Shown here one piece after another: positions 4,389 through 5,191 of a stretch of DNA of 5,191 bases. How positions within the stretch are numbered: the first letter of the stretch is position 1; each line of letters begins with the position of its first letter. Both the position numbers and the translations under genes were made by a program. The notes under the pieces are model-generated. The model was not told the origin of the DNA. It made no database searches and saw only the letters and a program-made list of their open reading frames with translations. Source of the stretch: Verrucomicrobiota bacterium (lineage in GTDB: Bacteria > Verrucomicrobiota > Kiritimatiellia > CAIQIC01 > Lenti-01); the NCBI GenBank assembly GCA_022709625.1, contig JAKLIL010000154.1, forward strand, positions 1-5,191, given 5' to 3'.

Positions 4389-5039
4389 ATGAAAACCAAA
4401 CCTGGCCAAGAGAGCTCCGCCGTGCGGGCCCGGCTGCTGGATGCGGCCGTCCAGCTGTTCGCGGAGCAGGGCGTGGCGGGCACCACCGTGGCGGAAATCG
4501 CCGCGGCGGCCGGCGTCACGTCCGCCATGGTGCACTACCATTTCAAGACGAAGGACCAATTGCTCGACGCCGTCGTCGCGGAAAAGCTCGTCGGCGAGTT
4601 CATCGCGTTCGTCGCCGACGCGATCGCGCGCGACGCGTCCGATCCGTTGGCGCTGGTGGAGCGGCTGGTGTGGCGCATCGTGGAAGCGTCGGACGCCATG
4701 CCGTGGCTGCCGCCGCTGTGGGTGCGCGAGGTCATCAGCGAAGGCGGCGCGCTGCGGGAAAAGCTGATCCAGCGCGTGGATCTCGGCCAGCCGGAACGCT
4801 TCAAGGCCGGCCTCGCGGCGGCGCAGCGGGCGGGCCGCGTGAATCCGGAAATCAACCCGCAGCTGACGTTCATGTCGATCATCGCGCTGACGATGCTGCC
4901 GTTGTCGATGGCGAAGAACTGGGACCGGATTCCGCTCATCGGCCGGGTGAGCAAGCAGGATTTGGGCCGGCACGTGGTGGCGTTGCTGCAGCATGGCTTG
5001 GCCGCCGCGCCGGCGCCGTTGGCGTTGAACTGGGTGTAG
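4389..5039 (+). CDS. TetR/AcrR-family transcriptional repressor
   Basis: A 216-residue DNA-binding protein. The N-terminal TetR domain starts at about residue 11 and shows helix 1 (RARLLDAAVQLFAEQG, 13-28). The helix-turn-helix runs from TTVAEIAAAAGVTSAMVHYHF (32-52), and KTKDQLLDAVV follows. The C-terminal ligand and dimer domain begins near residue 70 and has PWLPPLWVREVISEGG in its middle. I cannot name the ligand or target; relatives often control efflux or ABC-export operons, but none is visible here. ATG 4389 was chosen over an in-frame TTG at 4380, which overlaps the -10 box. Self-repression through the 4360-4377 palindrome is likely. The natural C-terminus seems to end near HGLAA; the last residues (PAPLALNWV) and the stop lie in sequence antisense to an oxidoreductase remnant. 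It may have arrived by transfer. Confidence 0.9.
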   Translation: MKTKPGQESSAVRARLLDAAVQLFAEQGVAGTTVAEIAAAAGVTSAMVHYHFKTKDQLLDAVVAEKLVGEFIAFVADAIARDASDPLALVERLVWRIVEASDAMPWLPPLWVREVISEGGALREKLIQRVDLGQPERFKAGLAAAQRAGRVNPEINPQLTFMSIIALTMLPLSMAKNWDRIPLIGRVSKQDLGRHVVALLQHGLAAAPAPLALNWV

Positions 5040-5191
5040 ATGACGAGCGTATCGCCCGGGTAATGCCAGAGCGCTTCCATGGTGTCGGGCACGTCGCGGT
5101 TGTCCTCGATGGCGAACCGGCCGCCCATGCCCGTAACCGCCAGCGGGGCATTCTGTCCGAGGGCCCAATGGATCAGGTCGAGGTAATGGAT
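5012..5191 (-). pseudogene. Gfo/Idh/MocA-family oxidoreductase, 3'-truncated and continuing past the window edge
   Basis: Reading the minus strand from the window edge gives a Gfo/Idh/MocA-like segment. It opens IHYLDLIHWALG, a form of the conserved H-x-x-D-x-x-x-W motif that follows the Rossmann domain. It continues with VTGMGGRFAIEDNRDVPDT and MEALWHYPGDTLVIYTQFNANG, typical early C-terminal-domain strands. These NAD(P)-dependent enzymes oxidise or reduce sugars, inositols and related compounds. After about residue 60 of the visible part the similarity stops. The frame stays open to a stop at 4535-4537, but from there it is only the antisense of the TetR gene. At least 100 residues of the normal C-terminus are therefore missing. 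The simplest reading is a gene broken by the arrival of the TetR segment; an assembly join is possible. Confidence 0.65.

Overview
The window looks like a high-GC bacterial chromosome segment, probably from the Planctomycetes-Verrucomicrobia-Chlamydiae (PVC) group (Verrucomicrobiota or Kiritimatiellota). This placement is an inference. It rests on the style of the CysK, MetY and HPr-like proteins, the Gfo/Idh/MocA-type oxidoreductase remnant, and intergenic TTTTCCA...TGGAAAA palindromes of a kind I associate with that group. No marker gene is present to prove it.

Layout. Bases 1 to about 1494 hold no gene I can support. This stretch is GC-rich non-coding DNA packed with inverted repeats. The most notable are a compact three-way-junction fold (8-100), a roughly 100-nt hairpin with a continuous 26-pair stem containing G.U wobbles (375-474), REP-like palindromes (770-795 and 801-890) and a short G-rich direct repeat (957-1038). 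Bases 1495-2448 (minus) encode cysteine synthase CysK. Bases 2574-3866 (plus) encode O-acetylhomoserine sulfhydrylase MetY. The two genes diverge from a 125-bp AT-rich spacer that carries overlapping, face-to-face promoters. Bases 3901-4167 (plus) encode a small HPr-like protein just downstream of metY. Bases 4168-4359 hold GC-rich palindromes and the TTTTCCA repeat. Bases 4389-5039 (plus) encode a TetR-family repressor; a perfect 18-bp palindrome lies inside its predicted promoter. Bases 5012-5191 (minus) carry the middle part of a Gfo/Idh/MocA oxidoreductase whose C-terminal half is missing.

How the parts fit. CysK and MetY both incorporate sulfide into an O-acetylated amino acid, O-acetylserine to give cysteine and O-acetylhomoserine to give homocysteine. 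The shared divergent promoter region suggests joint control by sulfur supply. The HPr-like gene is probably read through from metY. The TetR gene probably represses itself and seems unrelated to sulfur metabolism. Its 3' end abuts or invades the oxidoreductase remnant, which points to a rearrangement, horizontal insertion or assembly join.

I found no complete new multigene system. The observations most worth checking are the candidate structured RNA region in the first 500 bases, the overlapping cysK/metY promoters, the apparently leaderless self-regulated TetR gene, the cysteine-rich HPr variant and the broken oxidoreductase junction.
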